NCBI RefSeq assembly: GCF_025370935.1
Contig: NC_133491.1
Span: 11,569,767 to 11,633,766 of the forward strand
DNA length: 64,000 nt
Reading direction: 5' to 3'
DNA from: Choristoneura fumiferana
Taxonomy: Eukaryota; Arthropoda; Insecta; Lepidoptera; Tortricidae
The notes under the pieces are model-generated. The model worked only from the letters and a program-made list of their open reading frames with translations. It ran no database searches and had not been told where the DNA came from. Each line of letters opens with the position of its first letter. Within the stretch, counting starts at the first letter, position 1. Positions 63,369 through 64,000 of this stretch are shown here, piece after piece. The position numbers and the translations under genes were made by a program.

Positions 63369-63530
63369 AACGAAATTTTTGCAAATGGCGTCGAGGATAA
63401 ATATTATTAAAAAATGGTAAATATGTCACTAGTATCTTTTTTCTCTTTATTAGGGAAAAACAGATACAGACACAATTATTAGCAAGAGTAAATTAAAATA
63501 ATTCTATAAGACAGTAAGATTGACAGTAGA

Positions 63531-63803
63531 TCAAATAGTTTCTAATTTTTTTTCCTGGGATTCATTCATTGCAGCGTTTGTACACACTATAGCAGATGAC
63601 ATCTTGCATCCGTTTGGAATTTTACCCCTAGTTTCAACCCAATGCACTAGAACTAGATCTCTATCCAAATACTCAATTATTTTCCATGGGAAAGCTTCTA
63701 AAATAGGAGTCATTGATTTTAATCTATAGGCAAGCCATAAAATCAATGACTTGGACTGAATATGGTGATGATGACGAGATTTATAACTAGCTACGTAACT
63801 CAT
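63531..63803 (-). CDS. Candidate small gene or terminal exon, unknown protein
   Basis: Seen: a 90-codon minus-strand frame from ATG (63801-63803, with TAG directly before it in frame) to TGA (63531-63533). AATAAA follows at about 63448-63453, 80 nt past the stop, a normal spacing for an insect 3' end. The middle reads IIEYLDRDLVLVHWVETRG and KIPNGCKMSS, of balanced amino-acid composition unlike the low-complexity frames elsewhere. CACCATATTCAG and GGCTTGCCTATAG near 63730-63765 could act as acceptors, making this a terminal exon with a later first codon. No domain is recognised and no neighbour gives context. It may be a decayed transposon gene or chance. Confidence 0.3.
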   Translation of the reverse strand: MSYVASYKSRHHHHIQSKSLILWLAYRLKSMTPILEAFPWKIIEYLDRDLVLVHWVETRGKIPNGCKMSSAIVCTNAAMNESQEKKLETI

Positions 63804-64000
63804 CTAGCTTGATCTTAATCTTTGAGCAAAATCCAAATGCATCTTGTTGGTTGAAATAACATATATTTATATTGTCAAAATATAGTTTTAATTAACAAAA
63901 TAATAACTGTTTTGCTTTAACTAAAGATTAACTAGGGCACATTTTTATCGTCCATTTTAAGTTGTTATTTTTTAAATTTATTTATTTTCGTATCCCAAAA
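63804..64000. other. AT-rich window end, nothing identified
   Basis: No features. Confidence 0.4.

Noticed and set aside
1..64000. Endogenous viral or LTR-retrotransposon genes
   Set aside because: No gag, pol, integrase or capsid-like frame and no paired LTRs recognised.

Overview
The window is eukaryotic, AT-rich and packed with transposable-element debris. It most likely comes from a moth or butterfly (Lepidoptera). The evidence is the repeat types: tRNA-headed SINEs whose tails run into (GATGAT)n, RTE-like LINE 3' ends with (ATG)n tails, a LINE 3' end with a TTTGACTTTGAC-type tail, Helitrons bounded by TCCTACTAATATTATAAATG and CTAG, and many short palindromic MITEs. This assignment rests on pattern recognition, not on a database search. 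Family labels below (SINE-A, SINE-B, MITE-A and so on) are local to this window.

No recognisable, intact protein-coding gene is present. Most open frames are under 100 codons, many open only from TTG or GTG, and many lie inside repeats, so the region reads as intergenic or deep-intronic DNA. Three spots deserve checking as real exons: (i) minus strand 4774-5088, a 197-nt frame followed by a well-formed 76-nt intron (GTGAGT...CAG), a short terminal frame, a stop and a downstream AATAAA; (ii) plus strand 20638-21174, a 178-codon frame with no ATG; (iii) minus strand 63531-63803, an ATG-initiated 90-codon frame with AATAAA about 80 nt after its stop.

Layout: 1-12 kb holds MITE-A, a MULE-like element with a 9-bp target duplication, SINE-B, a fold-back tRNA-like retroposon, a hAT-like element, Harbinger-type MITEs and LINE pieces. 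12-25 kb is relatively poor in recognisable repeats, with a locally triplicated CACGTG/CACATG block at 15.7-16.3 kb and a possible promoter/first exon near 18.6 kb. 25-38 kb holds a 590-bp Helitron with 120-bp internal tandem repeats, a pogo-like MITE, full-length SINEs, a long hairpin around 35 kb and an RTE 3' coding fragment. 38-54 kb holds palindromic MITEs, a 620-bp inverted repeat at 41.3-42 kb, nested SINE-in-LINE and SINE-in-SINE insertions, a 284-bp tandem duplication at 46 kb and a perfect 52-bp-arm hairpin at 48.1 kb. 54-64 kb holds more Helitrons, a back-to-back run of three inverted-repeat elements at 58.2-59.0 kb and a 42-bp minisatellite at 60.3 kb.

The parts interact mainly as parasites and hosts. 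SINE-B appears to carry the same 3' end as the RTE LINEs, which suggests that RTE enzymes moved it. A Harbinger MITE and SINE-B each sit inside a LINE 3' end, and another retroposon sits inside a SINE-A. Together these give a relative order of insertion.
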